Origin: JALZBN01 sp035525375
GTDB lineage: Bacteria; Actinomycetota; Acidimicrobiia; Acidimicrobiales; AC-14
DNA: 64,000 bases
Direction of reading: 5' to 3'
Assembly (NCBI GenBank): GCA_035525375.1
Contig: DATLEI010000080.1
Span: forward strand, 61,294 to 125,293
Shown: piece by piece, positions 47,765 through 56,022 of the stretch
Layout of the letters: each line of letters begins with the position of its first letter
Position numbering within the stretch: the first letter of the stretch is position 1
Program-made: the position numbers and the translations under genes
The notes under the pieces: model-generated
What the model was told of the DNA's origin: nothing
The model's input: only the letters and a program-made list of their open reading frames with translations
The model's database searches: none

Positions 47765-48876
47765 CGAGGACGACGACGACGATCGCGTTGATCGGGGCCA
47801 ACGGTCACGTCGCCACCGAGGTGAGCCTGCTCCTCGACCGCATGGATGGGGTCACCGCCGTGCCAGTGTGCCGGTCGCGCCTCGGTGCCGCTTTCCTGGA
47901 GGGTTGCGGCCTGGAGTGCCGCGTTGGCGGATTGGATGCACCCTCGAGCTCCCGCCAACTTCTCGCCGGCTGCGACCTGGTCGCCGACTTCTCGCTGCCG
48001 GCAGGCCTAAGGGCCGACGCCCGCCGGGACACGAGGCTGACACTGGCGAACGGCATGGCCCACGCCCCGCCCGGCACGCCATACGTCTACATGAGCTCGA
48101 CCATGGCATTCGGGATGTCTTCTCGCGACCAGGGCTATCGGAAACGGACCGTTTCGAGGACGCGCTACGCCGCTGACAAGCGACACGGCGAACGGCGTGC
48201 CCTGCTGTTCGGGCTCCAGCACCATCGGCCCGTCTACGTGCTACGTCTGGGTCAGGTGCATGGCGACCTCCAGTCGGTGAGCCGCCAGATGATGGCGGCC
48301 GCGTCGAGCGGCACGCTGGTGGGGCCGTTCGCGACCGGCCCGGTCATTGATGCCGTGTTCTGCGCGACCATTGCCCGCGCTCTCGTGCGGATCGCCCAGC
48401 GCGAAGTCGCCCCCGGCAGGTACACCGTCGTCGATTCCCCGGAGTGGGCGGCGGGCTCACTATTTGGGTACTACGCGGCGCGCGCCGGGGGGGCGAGCGA
48501 TATCGCTCCCGACGACAAGGTAGGCGCGCCGGGGCCGGGCCATCTGGCGCGCCGGCTGATCACGTGGTCGGCGCGCAGGCTCGCGGCCCGCAAGGAGGTG
48601 CTGACCGCCCACCTCCCGCTTCCCGCCTCTGCCGAGCGCCGGCTGACAACCTGGTACCTCACCGACGGGGCCCGGGCCCAGGTGGCCGCCATTGAAAACC
48701 GCTCGAACCCGGCCCTGGTCGTGCGCGCCGGCCCCGCCCCCGGCCGCCGACTCCCTCAGTTCTCGGGCGACGCCGAGATCGGTCGGACGTCAACGGAGGA
48801 AGTGCGAAGGCTGCTCGACGCCCGCTTGGGGCCCGACAGCCACGTGTTCCCGAGCGACTCCGTGGCGCGCTCCTAG
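47761..48876 (+). CDS. NAD-dependent epimerase/dehydratase family protein
   Basis: A 371-residue extended-SDR protein. The N-terminal ALIGANGHVATEVSLLL is a variant Rossmann loop; VYMSSTMAFGM supplies the Ser region and RYAADKRHGE the Tyr-x3-Lys pair. The C-terminal ~110 residues lie beyond the standard fold. Likely acts on a nucleotide sugar in partnership with the Gfo/Idh enzyme, to which it is coupled by overlap. Its end overlaps the DUF488 remnant on the other strand. Confidence 0.82.
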   Translation: MTRTTTTIALIGANGHVATEVSLLLDRMDGVTAVPVCRSRLGAAFLEGCGLECRVGGLDAPSSSRQLLAGCDLVADFSLPAGLRADARRDTRLTLANGMAHAPPGTPYVYMSSTMAFGMSSRDQGYRKRTVSRTRYAADKRHGERRALLFGLQHHRPVYVLRLGQVHGDLQSVSRQMMAAASSGTLVGPFATGPVIDAVFCATIARALVRIAQREVAPGRYTVVDSPEWAAGSLFGYYAARAGGASDIAPDDKVGAPGPGHLARRLITWSARRLAARKEVLTAHLPLPASAERRLTTWYLTDGARAQVAAIENRSNPALVVRAGPAPGRRLPQFSGDAEIGRTSTEEVRRLLDARLGPDSHVFPSDSVARS

Positions 48877-49061
48877 GAGAGTGCTGCGTGAAACACATGC
48901 TCGATCCGCACCTCCCTGGCCACCGTCGGGATGTCGACGGCTACCCGGATAGCGACGACGTCGGCAACGGCACTTACTCTCGCGGCCCGAACCAACTCGA
49001 CGATCTCGTCCGGCCCGAGCGTGCCATGGCCAACGGTGCGGGTGTGGAACATCAGTGCCAT
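48873..49061 (-). pseudogene. DUF488 remnant (frameshifted and truncated)
   Basis: The minus-strand frame from ATG 49061 encodes the N-terminal signature of DUF488 proteins (TRTVGHGTLGPDEIVELV, then VADV). At that point the expected continuation RRYPGSRRHP is found in another frame of the same bases (~48923-48953), and the original frame then resumes with TVAREV, as if one base was lost and another gained. The frame stops after 62 residues, about half of a normal DUF488 protein or less. It is probably a decayed gene. The 5' end abuts the promoter of the kinase at 49097. Confidence 0.6.
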
Positions 49062-49096
49062 GCATGCCCGTGACCGCCGCCGGGTACGCATGGGGC

Positions 49097-50716
49097 GTGG
49101 GGGTCCAAGGTACGGAAGATCGGGTAGTAGCGGGCCGGTATGCCCGCCAGGTTCTGCTGGGCAGGGGTGGATTCGGCACTGTCTGGCGGGCCCACGACCT
49201 TTTACTTCAGCGCGACGTCGCCATCAAAGAGATCGTCTTTCCCGCGATCCTCGATGAGGCCGAGCAGGCAGCTATCCGCGAGAAGGTCTTGCGTGAAGCG
49301 CGTGCGGCGGCACGACTCAGCCACCCGAACGCGGTGACCGTCTTCGACGTGATCGACGACGAGGGTCACCCTCTCATCGTCATGGAACTGGTTGACGCCC
49401 CCACGCTGGCCGAGCTCGTCGCCCGCGAAGGGCCGCTCGACGAACAGCGTGCTGCGGCGCTGGGCGCTGAGGTGCTCGACGCTCTGGCCGCGGCCCACAG
49501 CCAAGGCATCATCCATCGCGACGTCAAACCGGCCAATGTCATGGTGTCCGCCGATGGCCGCGTGCGGCTGACTGACTTTGGCATCGCGTCGATCACCGAC
49601 GACCCCAAGCTGACCACCTCGGGGATCATGGCGGGTTCGCCCTCCTACATGGCGCCCGAACAGGCGCAGAACGAACCGACGAGCGCGGCGACCGACCTGT
49701 GGGGGCTTGGCGCGACGCTCTACTTCGCAGTCGAAGGCGAGGGACCCTTCGACAGAGGCGCGGTGATTCCAACCCTCACGGCTGTGGTCAACGACGAACC
49801 TCGACCCACTCAGAGGGCGACGGCGTTGGCGCCCCTCCTGGGGGAGCTGCTCACTAAAGACAGCCAGCAGCGGCCGTCCGTGCAGGAGGTTCGCCGGCGC
49901 CTCATCGACATAAGCGACAAGCAGCCGCCCGGCGCTGAAGCCCCTGACGCCACCGCCGAATTTGATGCGATCACCGTGCGTGCCGCGCTGCAGTCAGCGG
50001 CGCCAGCCGAACCAGGCGAGTACGCACCACCGGCCGTGGAACCCGCTCGTGCACCTGCGACCGGCGCACCCACCGAGTCGCCGCGGGCCCCCACGCAGCC
50101 GGCAGGCCTCGCGTCTCGTCGCCGGCCACTGCTCGTCGGCGCCATCCTGGCCATCGCGGCGCTGATTGCCGTCGTCCTCACGACTTCGGGCGACGATGGA
50201 GAGCCACCACCACAGACCGCCGGCCCCTCGACCAGCCAGGCCGCCTCCCCCGAGAGGGCCGATACCGGGGCACCTGCCGAACCTGATGTCCCCGTCAGCT
50301 GGGTCCCCTACCGTGACCCCGCGACCGGGTTTACTATCGCCCACCCACCGGGGTGGTCAGTGCGCCGCGACGGAAGCCTCACCGACTTCCGTGATTCCGC
50401 CACCGGCGCCTACCTGCGCGTCGACTACACGAAGTCCCCCGGACCATCGCCCGTAGACGACTGGTACGCGTTCGAGCCCGAGTTCGCGGCCAAGAACGCG
50501 GGATACCGGCGTATGCAAATTACACCGACGACCTATGCCGGCTACCCGGCAGCCAACTGGGAGTTCACCTACGGCCCCGGGCTCCACGCTGTCGACCTCG
50601 GTTTCGTCGCCGGCCCCTACGGCTTCGCCCTGAACTTCCAGGCACCGGAGAAGGATTGGCAGCGCCTCCAACCCATCTTCGAGCAGTTCAAGTCAGCCTT
50701 CCGCGCTCCCACCTGA
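49097..50716 (+). CDS. Ser/Thr protein kinase with C-terminal external domain
   Basis: About 539 residues. The Hanks kinase domain (~residues 12-270) has LGRGGFGTVWRAHD, VAIKEI, IHRDVKPANV, DFGIA and MAPEQ. A Pro/Ala linker leads to a membrane helix near 345-365 (RRRPLLVGAILAIAALIAVVL preceded by basic residues). The external part ends in a ~150-residue domain starting PYRDPATGFTIAHPPGWSV, a type seen at the end of several actinobacterial kinases and related to PsbP/LpqN-like folds. GTG 49097 is chosen for a TACGCA box 6 bases upstream; ATG 49064 is an alternative. It may sense an envelope ligand and control the glycan locus (inference). Confidence 0.88.
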   Translation: MGVQGTEDRVVAGRYARQVLLGRGGFGTVWRAHDLLLQRDVAIKEIVFPAILDEAEQAAIREKVLREARAAARLSHPNAVTVFDVIDDEGHPLIVMELVDAPTLAELVAREGPLDEQRAAALGAEVLDALAAAHSQGIIHRDVKPANVMVSADGRVRLTDFGIASITDDPKLTTSGIMAGSPSYMAPEQAQNEPTSAATDLWGLGATLYFAVEGEGPFDRGAVIPTLTAVVNDEPRPTQRATALAPLLGELLTKDSQQRPSVQEVRRRLIDISDKQPPGAEAPDATAEFDAITVRAALQSAAPAEPGEYAPPAVEPARAPATGAPTESPRAPTQPAGLASRRRPLLVGAILAIAALIAVVLTTSGDDGEPPPQTAGPSTSQAASPERADTGAPAEPDVPVSWVPYRDPATGFTIAHPPGWSVRRDGSLTDFRDSATGAYLRVDYTKSPGPSPVDDWYAFEPEFAAKNAGYRRMQITPTTYAGYPAANWEFTYGPGLHAVDLGFVAGPYGFALNFQAPEKDWQRLQPIFEQFKSAFRAPT

Positions 50717-50785
50717 CCCGTGCGCTCGGCACCACCGTGAGTTTCAGGCCCGGCGTCGCCTTTCCAGGAAGTCCCCGACAAGGAT

Positions 50786-51709
50786 CTAACAAATCGGCGC
50801 GATGTGGGTGCCCGCCCCCTCCGACCGTACTCGGCCCAAAACGGCGCCGACGTCGGCGCACGCGAGCACGTTCGGCTCCTCGGTGTCGAGGGGGTCGATG
50901 GCCACCAGTGATCGGGTCGGGGGGTCATACCGGTAAAACGAATAGCCGGCGGGACCGAGGATGCCGGCGACCGCATTCGGCGCGTTGTTCTCGATCAGCA
51001 GCACGGGGCGCCGGCTCTCGATCAACCGGCCGGCGCCGCGGAGCACGTCTGCTTCGAGGCCCTCCACGTCGATCTTGACCAGCGCCACGCTCAAGTCGTC
51101 GAGGGCACCCCCGTCGAGCTGGCCGTCGAGCGTCACCTGGTCGACCAGCTCGACCCGCTCACGCTTGGGATCCCCGCTCGGGCCGGCAACCGCCTCTCGG
51201 CCGCTCGGGCCGGCCACAACCCGGTCGGTGGTGTCCGACCCCACTGTCATCGCGACCTCTCGCGTCTCCGACCCGACCGCCCACGGACAGGCGGTCACCG
51301 ACGTCAAGGCGTTGAGATTCAGGTTCTCCAGCAGCCTCGACCGGGGGACTGGAGAGGGTTCGAAGGCGACGACGTCGACCCCTTCGAGCCCGGCGGCGAG
51401 GAGGCTGTAGACGCCGACGTTGGCACCCACGTCGACGAAGGCGTCGCCGGCGCGGAGATAGTCCAACAGGAAGTGCATCTCCCACCAGTCGGGGAGCCCG
51501 AAATAGATGACGCCGCTGGCGGCGCTGCTGTGCGGGTAGCACCGCAACCGCAGGCCACTCGGCATCCGCACCGACCAGGGCGACCTGACCGTGCGCTCCC
51601 AGACCTGCCAGGCCACCAACCTCGAAAGACTTCGAACCCGTCGCCGGCGATTCTCGGGATGGTGCCACACCGTTCGTGCCAAGCTGGCCGCGGTCGTCAC
51701 GTCATTCAA
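50786..51709 (-). CDS. FkbM-family methyltransferase
   Basis: A 307-residue SAM methyltransferase with FVDVGANVGVYSLLAA (~90-105), VAFEPSP and LVKIDVEGLEADVL, the FkbM signature. Residues ~168-181 carry AGPSGREAVAGPSG, an insertion encoded by a dispersed GC repeat (51174-51208) between conserved strands, absent from the other FkbM paralogues here. The start is TTG 51709, overlapping the upstream glycosyltransferase by 8 bp. It ends the four-gene minus-strand operon from 55853. Confidence 0.85.
   Translation of the reverse strand: MNDVTTAASLARTVWHHPENRRRRVRSLSRLVAWQVWERTVRSPWSVRMPSGLRLRCYPHSSAASGVIYFGLPDWWEMHFLLDYLRAGDAFVDVGANVGVYSLLAAGLEGVDVVAFEPSPVPRSRLLENLNLNALTSVTACPWAVGSETREVAMTVGSDTTDRVVAGPSGREAVAGPSGDPKRERVELVDQVTLDGQLDGGALDDLSVALVKIDVEGLEADVLRGAGRLIESRRPVLLIENNAPNAVAGILGPAGYSFYRYDPPTRSLVAIDPLDTEEPNVLACADVGAVLGRVRSEGAGTHIAPIC
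51174..51208. repeat. GC-rich dispersed repeat, copy in FkbM gene
   Basis: A 35-bp element bounded by CCGCTCGG matches 52884-52918 at 32 of 35 positions. Read on the minus strand it is CCGAGCGG...GAGAGG...CCCGAGCGG and encodes GPSGREAVAGPSG. Confidence 0.7.
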
Positions 51710-52934
51710 AGTCGGCCCGGATCCGTTCTGCGATCCGGCGAGCGGTCGACCTTACGTCGTAGGGATCGACGGCGGCCATCGCGTCCTGCGCGACCGCGCC
51801 GCGGTTGCGCGCCAGCACGGCCTCGCACGCGTCAGCCCATGGCCCGGGATGGGTCGGACCCACGACCTGAACCGCCCCGCCCCGCGCCCCGCCGGCCATC
51901 TCTACCGCCGCCGGCACCTGGGGGCTGGCCACGACCGGAGTACCGGCGGCCAGCGCTTCGTTGACCACCAGGCCCCAAGTCTCGTAGGTCGAAGGCATCA
52001 GCAATACGTCGGCGAGCGCGTAGAACGCGGGGAGCTGCGACTGGTTCACGAATCCGACGAAGAGGTCACTGTCCGCCATCGCCGCCCGCACGGTCGTCTC
52101 CAGTGGGCCGGAGCCGACGATGATGGCCGCGGCGTCGATACCCCGGAGACGCAGCTCGGCGGCGACTTCGGCTGCATGATGGGGCCGTTTGCGGGCGATG
52201 AGCTTCCCCGTTTGAAGGACCAGTCGGCGCTGCGGGTCCAAGCCCAGATCATCACGGAGCGTCTCAATTTCCGCGGGGCCGCGCCGGCGGAACCAGCTGT
52301 TGTCGACCCCGTACGGCGCGGGCGTGAGACGCGCCGCCGGCACACCGAGCTCACGGTAGAAAAGCTCGCTGTCGTGCCCAATCGGGAACGCGCCGGCGCA
52401 CAGCCGGAGCAATCCGCGCAGAAGGCCGCGCCGGGCCGCGTCGGTGGGACGGTCTCGCCCCATCGCCCGCCGCGCGCCGGCGCTCATGGTCTCACCCCGC
52501 AAGTACAGAGGTAGGCGGACTGTCGCTGCCGTCAGCGCCGACAGGAGGTAGCCAGCGGTCGCGTAGCCCATGACCAGGAGGGCGTCGAAGCGCGCCGTCA
52601 CGATCGTCTGCACCAGCTTCAGCGTGAGTCCCGACAACGGTCCGCCCGGCGTGACCCGGACCCGATCGGTGACGAAGCGGTGCTCGAAGCCGGCGAGCAC
52701 GTCGTTGTCCCAGTGCACCACCTGGCCGAAGTCGAGGTCGACCGAATCCCCAATGCCGTGACGGGACAGGTACAGCACTTCGAGATCCAGGTCCTCCGAT
52801 CCGAGTGCCCGCCAAAGAGGGCTCTGGTACTGGATCGGGTGGGACGTCACCACGCCCAGCCTGACCCGATCTGCGGCTCTCAGCCGCTCGGGCCCGCTTC
52901 CGCCTCTCGGCCGCTCGGACTGGTGCGCGGTCAC
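51702..52934 (-). CDS. GT4-family glycosyltransferase
   Basis: A 410-residue GT-B enzyme. After ~22 atypical N-terminal residues (VTAHQSERPRGGSGPERLR, coded partly by a dispersed repeat), the family start VRLGVVTSHPIQYQSPLWRA appears. Later VLQTGKLIARKRPHH and MPSTYETWGLVVNEALAAG mark the donor site. GTG 52934 overlaps the asnB stop (GTGA), but the repeat could have extended the N-terminus. The gene overlaps the FkbM start downstream by 8 bp. Sugar donor unknown. Confidence 0.87.
   Translation of the reverse strand: MTAHQSERPRGGSGPERLRAADRVRLGVVTSHPIQYQSPLWRALGSEDLDLEVLYLSRHGIGDSVDLDFGQVVHWDNDVLAGFEHRFVTDRVRVTPGGPLSGLTLKLVQTIVTARFDALLVMGYATAGYLLSALTAATVRLPLYLRGETMSAGARRAMGRDRPTDAARRGLLRGLLRLCAGAFPIGHDSELFYRELGVPAARLTPAPYGVDNSWFRRRGPAEIETLRDDLGLDPQRRLVLQTGKLIARKRPHHAAEVAAELRLRGIDAAAIIVGSGPLETTVRAAMADSDLFVGFVNQSQLPAFYALADVLLMPSTYETWGLVVNEALAAGTPVVASPQVPAAVEMAGGARGGAVQVVGPTHPGPWADACEAVLARNRGAVAQDAMAAVDPYDVRSTARRIAERIRADFE
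52884..52918. repeat. GC-rich dispersed repeat, copy in glycosyltransferase N-terminus
   Basis: A 35-bp element, 32/35 identical to 51174-51208. It lies just inside the start of the GT4 gene and encodes part of its atypical N-terminus. Confidence 0.7.
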
Positions 52935-54811
52935 CTGGGCTCGCCCGCGCCCACCGGGCCATGCGACGACCGCAGTGAGAGGAGCCAGTTGTTCAACACC
53001 ACCAAGGGCCATGCGGCTGGCAGGTCGCCGTCCGAGGCCGGCGTACTTGAGTTCGTCGCCCCGTCCCCCGAGGCGAGTGGGCCGGCCTGGGCCCGATCGA
53101 CGTGGTCCCAGACCGGCGCGGCCGGGTCGGCCAAGCCGTCGACCAGCGGCTTGAGGGCCCCCTCGCGCGCCCACTGGGCGATCGGCACCGAGAAGCCCCG
53201 TTTGGGTCGACGGGTCAGGGCCAACAGATAGGGGTCGTCAAGGGCCTGAGCCAGGGCGGGCTTTCCCTGCAGTTCCTTGGCGTGGGCCATTGCCGCCACT
53301 GCGGCGGGAAAGAACTCGGTGTCGAGAAACGGCACCCTTAGCTCGACCGAGTTGGCCATGGAGAAGGCGTCAGTGTCGGGCAGCAACATGGTCTGGAGGT
53401 AGAGCCGCAGCTCGGCGGCGACGATGGCCTGGGCGGGGGGGAGCTGGCCAACCTCGGGCGGACACGCGCTGCTGGCGCCGCCGGCCGCGGGTGTGATCCC
53501 CGTCAGTCGGAAGACGGTCTCCGCGTCGGTGACCTCTCGCACGAGTCGGTCGAGATCCCACGAGTTCGCCGGGCCGGCCGGGCCGAGGAGGCGCCTTGTC
53601 TTGGGCCGGGTGGCCGGTGCCCACAGTCTCCCGCCGAGGCCAAGCGCCATCCGGGTGACGACGGCCGGAAGATGCTGGGCCAGCCGAATCAGGCCCAGCC
53701 GATTTGCGAGTCGGAACTGCCTATAACCGCCGAGCCCCTCGTCGGCACCTAGCCCCGACAGCGCCACCTTGAAACCGGCCGACCGCACTGCGGCTGAGAC
53801 GAGGAACATGTTGAGGCCGTCGATGGTCGGGCGCTGCATGGCGGCGAAGAACCGGTCGACAGTTGTGTCGTCGAGCTCCGCCGGCACCACCTGGTGGTCG
53901 TGCCCGTAGTGACGCGCCGTGGTCGCCGCCGCCGGGGTTTCGTCGTCGATCGTCGAGAGGCCCACTGTCATGCAGTGGAGATCGTGGCCCAAGGCCCGGG
54001 CCGCGCTGGCGACGGCCGCGGAGTCGACGCCGCTGGACAGCAGCAGCACTGTGGGAACATCGGACCGCAGGTGTAGGTCAACACTGTGGCGGAACGACGT
54101 CGCTGCCTCCGCGGCGCCATCGTCTGCCGTAGGGGACGCCGCGAACCAGGTCGCGCCGGGGCGGATGATCGGGTCGCGCCGCCGAAGATCGGCCCCCTCG
54201 AACCGCAGGCACTCGTTGGGTCGCAGCGACTCGACGCGGTCGAAGGCAGATTCGTCCGGCGCCACCGCGCCCCACCGCAAGAAGTGCGCGACCGCCGTCT
54301 GGCTGACCGGCGCCTGTGCCAGGCGCGCCAGCGGCCGCGGCTCCGACGCGAACGCCATCCGGCCGTCTCCGAACGCCCGCCAGTAAAGCGGCTTGATTCC
54401 GAAGGGATCGCGGGCGAGCCACAAGGTCCCGGTGTCCCGGTCGGCGACGGCGATGGCGTACATGCCCCGAAATCGAGGCAGGCACTCAGGCCCCATCCTC
54501 GACCACAGGTCGGGGATTACCGTGCCGTCGCAGCGGATGTCGTGCTCGAGACTGAACTCGCGAGCAAGCTCCCGGAAGTTGTAGATCTCACCGTTGAAGA
54601 CGGCGCAGTACCGGTTGTCCTTGGACCAGAACGGCTGGTTACCAGTCGGTGTCGGATCCTGGATCGCGAGCCGGGTATTACCCAGCGCGTAGGGCCCGGC
54701 GCGACTCACGACGGCATCGTCGGGGCCACGGTGCGCCTGTTCGGCATTCAGACGAGCGACCATCTCCTCGGCCCGGGGGCTGGCGTCGAGGCAGCCGCTT
54801 ATCCCGCACAT
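52931..54811 (-). CDS. asnB: Asparagine synthase (glutamine-hydrolysing)-like amidotransferase
   Basis: A 626-residue protein with an N-terminal class II glutaminase domain (nucleophile Cys2 in MCGISG; FNGEIYNFRE; RDPFGIKPLY) and a C-terminal ATP-PPi synthetase domain (PP-loop LLLSSGVDSAAVA near residue 260; SGLGADEGLGGY; ELRVPFLD). Members in polysaccharide loci often amidate sugar uronic acids rather than making free asparagine, so the role may be glycan amidation (inference). ATG 54811 is set by the required Cys2. It sits 10 bp after an FkbM gene and overlaps the GT4 gene. Confidence 0.9.
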   Translation of the reverse strand: MCGISGCLDASPRAEEMVARLNAEQAHRGPDDAVVSRAGPYALGNTRLAIQDPTPTGNQPFWSKDNRYCAVFNGEIYNFRELAREFSLEHDIRCDGTVIPDLWSRMGPECLPRFRGMYAIAVADRDTGTLWLARDPFGIKPLYWRAFGDGRMAFASEPRPLARLAQAPVSQTAVAHFLRWGAVAPDESAFDRVESLRPNECLRFEGADLRRRDPIIRPGATWFAASPTADDGAAEAATSFRHSVDLHLRSDVPTVLLLSSGVDSAAVASAARALGHDLHCMTVGLSTIDDETPAAATTARHYGHDHQVVPAELDDTTVDRFFAAMQRPTIDGLNMFLVSAAVRSAGFKVALSGLGADEGLGGYRQFRLANRLGLIRLAQHLPAVVTRMALGLGGRLWAPATRPKTRRLLGPAGPANSWDLDRLVREVTDAETVFRLTGITPAAGGASSACPPEVGQLPPAQAIVAAELRLYLQTMLLPDTDAFSMANSVELRVPFLDTEFFPAAVAAMAHAKELQGKPALAQALDDPYLLALTRRPKRGFSVPIAQWAREGALKPLVDGLADPAAPVWDHVDRAQAGPLASGDGATNSSTPASDGDLPAAWPLVVLNNWLLSLRSSHGPVGAGEPR

Positions 54812-54821
54812 ATCGACGCCC

Positions 54822-55853
54822 TCAAAGTGTCTGGTTCGGCCGGAAGCGGGCCCGGCGCAGCACATTCAGGGCGCCGTCATGGTCACCGGCGTGAGCGGCC
54901 AGGACGTTCTGGCTGTGGCCGAGCTGGTCGCCGAATTCCCGGATCCCACGCCGGGTCAGGTTCCAGATCGAGTAGCCGTAGCCGGCGAAGTGCTGCTGGA
55001 TGTCGGCGATCGATGTGTCTGCGGCGCGCAGATGCGCATCCAGCACTTCAAGGACGACCATCGGTCGGCTGTCCCGCAGCAGGTTGGTCATCCCCTTCAG
55101 CACCGACAACTCGAATCCTTCGACGTCGATCTTGACCAGGTCAGGAGGCCGGTGGGTGCGGACGTAGTTGTCGAGGGTAGTCAGCGGTGACTCGACGGTA
55201 TGCACCGGCACATCCCACCGGCGCGGCACCGCTGAGCCCAGACCCGATGCTCCTACTGGCACCTGAAGGAGGACCGACCCCTCACGATCGCCCACTGCGG
55301 CTCCGACGACGTTGACGTTGGCGGCTCGGTTCTTGTCGACCAGGTCGGCCAGCATGGCTCGGGTCGCTGGCACCGGCTCGAAGGCGTGCACCTCACCGGA
55401 GCCTCCGACGAGCGCCGCGGCCCACAAGGTGTACACGCCGATATTGGCTCCAACGTCGTAGAAGCAGGCCCCCGGGCCGAGGGTGGCGGTGAGGATCGGC
55501 ACCAACGCCGGCTCCTGATATTGCACGAAGAACAGCTCCCGCGACGCGCTGTCCTCGGAAAAGTCCACGGTGAACCTGATGCCCGGGGAACCAGTGCCCG
55601 AGGGGCCCTCTGAGCGGGAGCGAGGCCCGAACCGACCTGAGTACCCGCCGAGTCGGGGCCGGGTGAGGGACCCCGCCAGTAGCCCGAAAATCCGGTCTCG
55701 ACCGCGCCACTGTGGCGCCCGGCGCAGGAATCTGCCGGCGACGGACCATCGAAATGGCGCCGTGGCCGGCTGGCGAGCGTCGGGCCGGCCCCCCGCTCCC
55801 GGCCGCTCGGGCCAGGACGCTCGGTCCTCACGGGGCGACGGCGGCGGGCGCAT
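54822..55853 (-). CDS. FkbM-family methyltransferase
   Basis: A 343-residue SAM methyltransferase. The FkbM core is visible from ~residue 125: CFYDVGANIGVYTLWAA, VHAFEPVPATR and LVKIDVEGFELSVLKG. The first ~90 residues are low-complexity, Arg/Pro/Gly-rich, and contain two dispersed-repeat segments (PERPG near residue 17 and SEGPSG near 81), so the true start might be internal. ATG 55853 has GGAAAAG directly upstream. First gene of the operon FkbM-asnB-GT4-FkbM. Confidence 0.82.
   Translation of the reverse strand: MRPPPSPREDRASWPERPGAGGRPDARQPATAPFRWSVAGRFLRRAPQWRGRDRIFGLLAGSLTRPRLGGYSGRFGPRSRSEGPSGTGSPGIRFTVDFSEDSASRELFFVQYQEPALVPILTATLGPGACFYDVGANIGVYTLWAAALVGGSGEVHAFEPVPATRAMLADLVDKNRAANVNVVGAAVGDREGSVLLQVPVGASGLGSAVPRRWDVPVHTVESPLTTLDNYVRTHRPPDLVKIDVEGFELSVLKGMTNLLRDSRPMVVLEVLDAHLRAADTSIADIQQHFAGYGYSIWNLTRRGIREFGDQLGHSQNVLAAHAGDHDGALNVLRRARFRPNQTL
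55604..55618. repeat. GAGCGG dispersed repeat, short copy in FkbM gene
   Basis: GGCCCTCTGAGCGGG, identical over 15 bp to 23615-23629. It encodes part of SEGPSG on the minus strand. Confidence 0.45.
55793..55813. repeat. GC-rich dispersed repeat, partial copy in FkbM N-terminus
   Basis: CCGCTCCCGGCCGCTCGGGCC resembles the right half of the 51174 and 52884 elements. It encodes a PERPG peptide on the minus strand. Confidence 0.5.
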
Positions 55854-55983
55854 CTTTTCCGGGAGTTCGGTGGCCCGAGGGCCGGGCGCTGGCCCAGCCA
55901 GAATCGGGAATACCGGACGGCCAGGACCCTACCAGAGCCGCCCCGAACGGCTACCAAGGCACGACCGCACAGGTCGGGCCGAC

Positions 55984-55989
55984 TACGAT
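55984..55989 (+). promoter_or_regulatory. Probable -10 box (TACGAT)
   Basis: TACGAT lies 33 bases before GTG 56023; a short leader with GAGGCGG upstream of the start follows. It shares the 169-bp divergent region with the FkbM operon; nothing else is recognisable there. Confidence 0.4.
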
Positions 55990-56022
55990 GAGGCGAGGCG
56001 TAGAAGCGAGGCGGCACCGATC

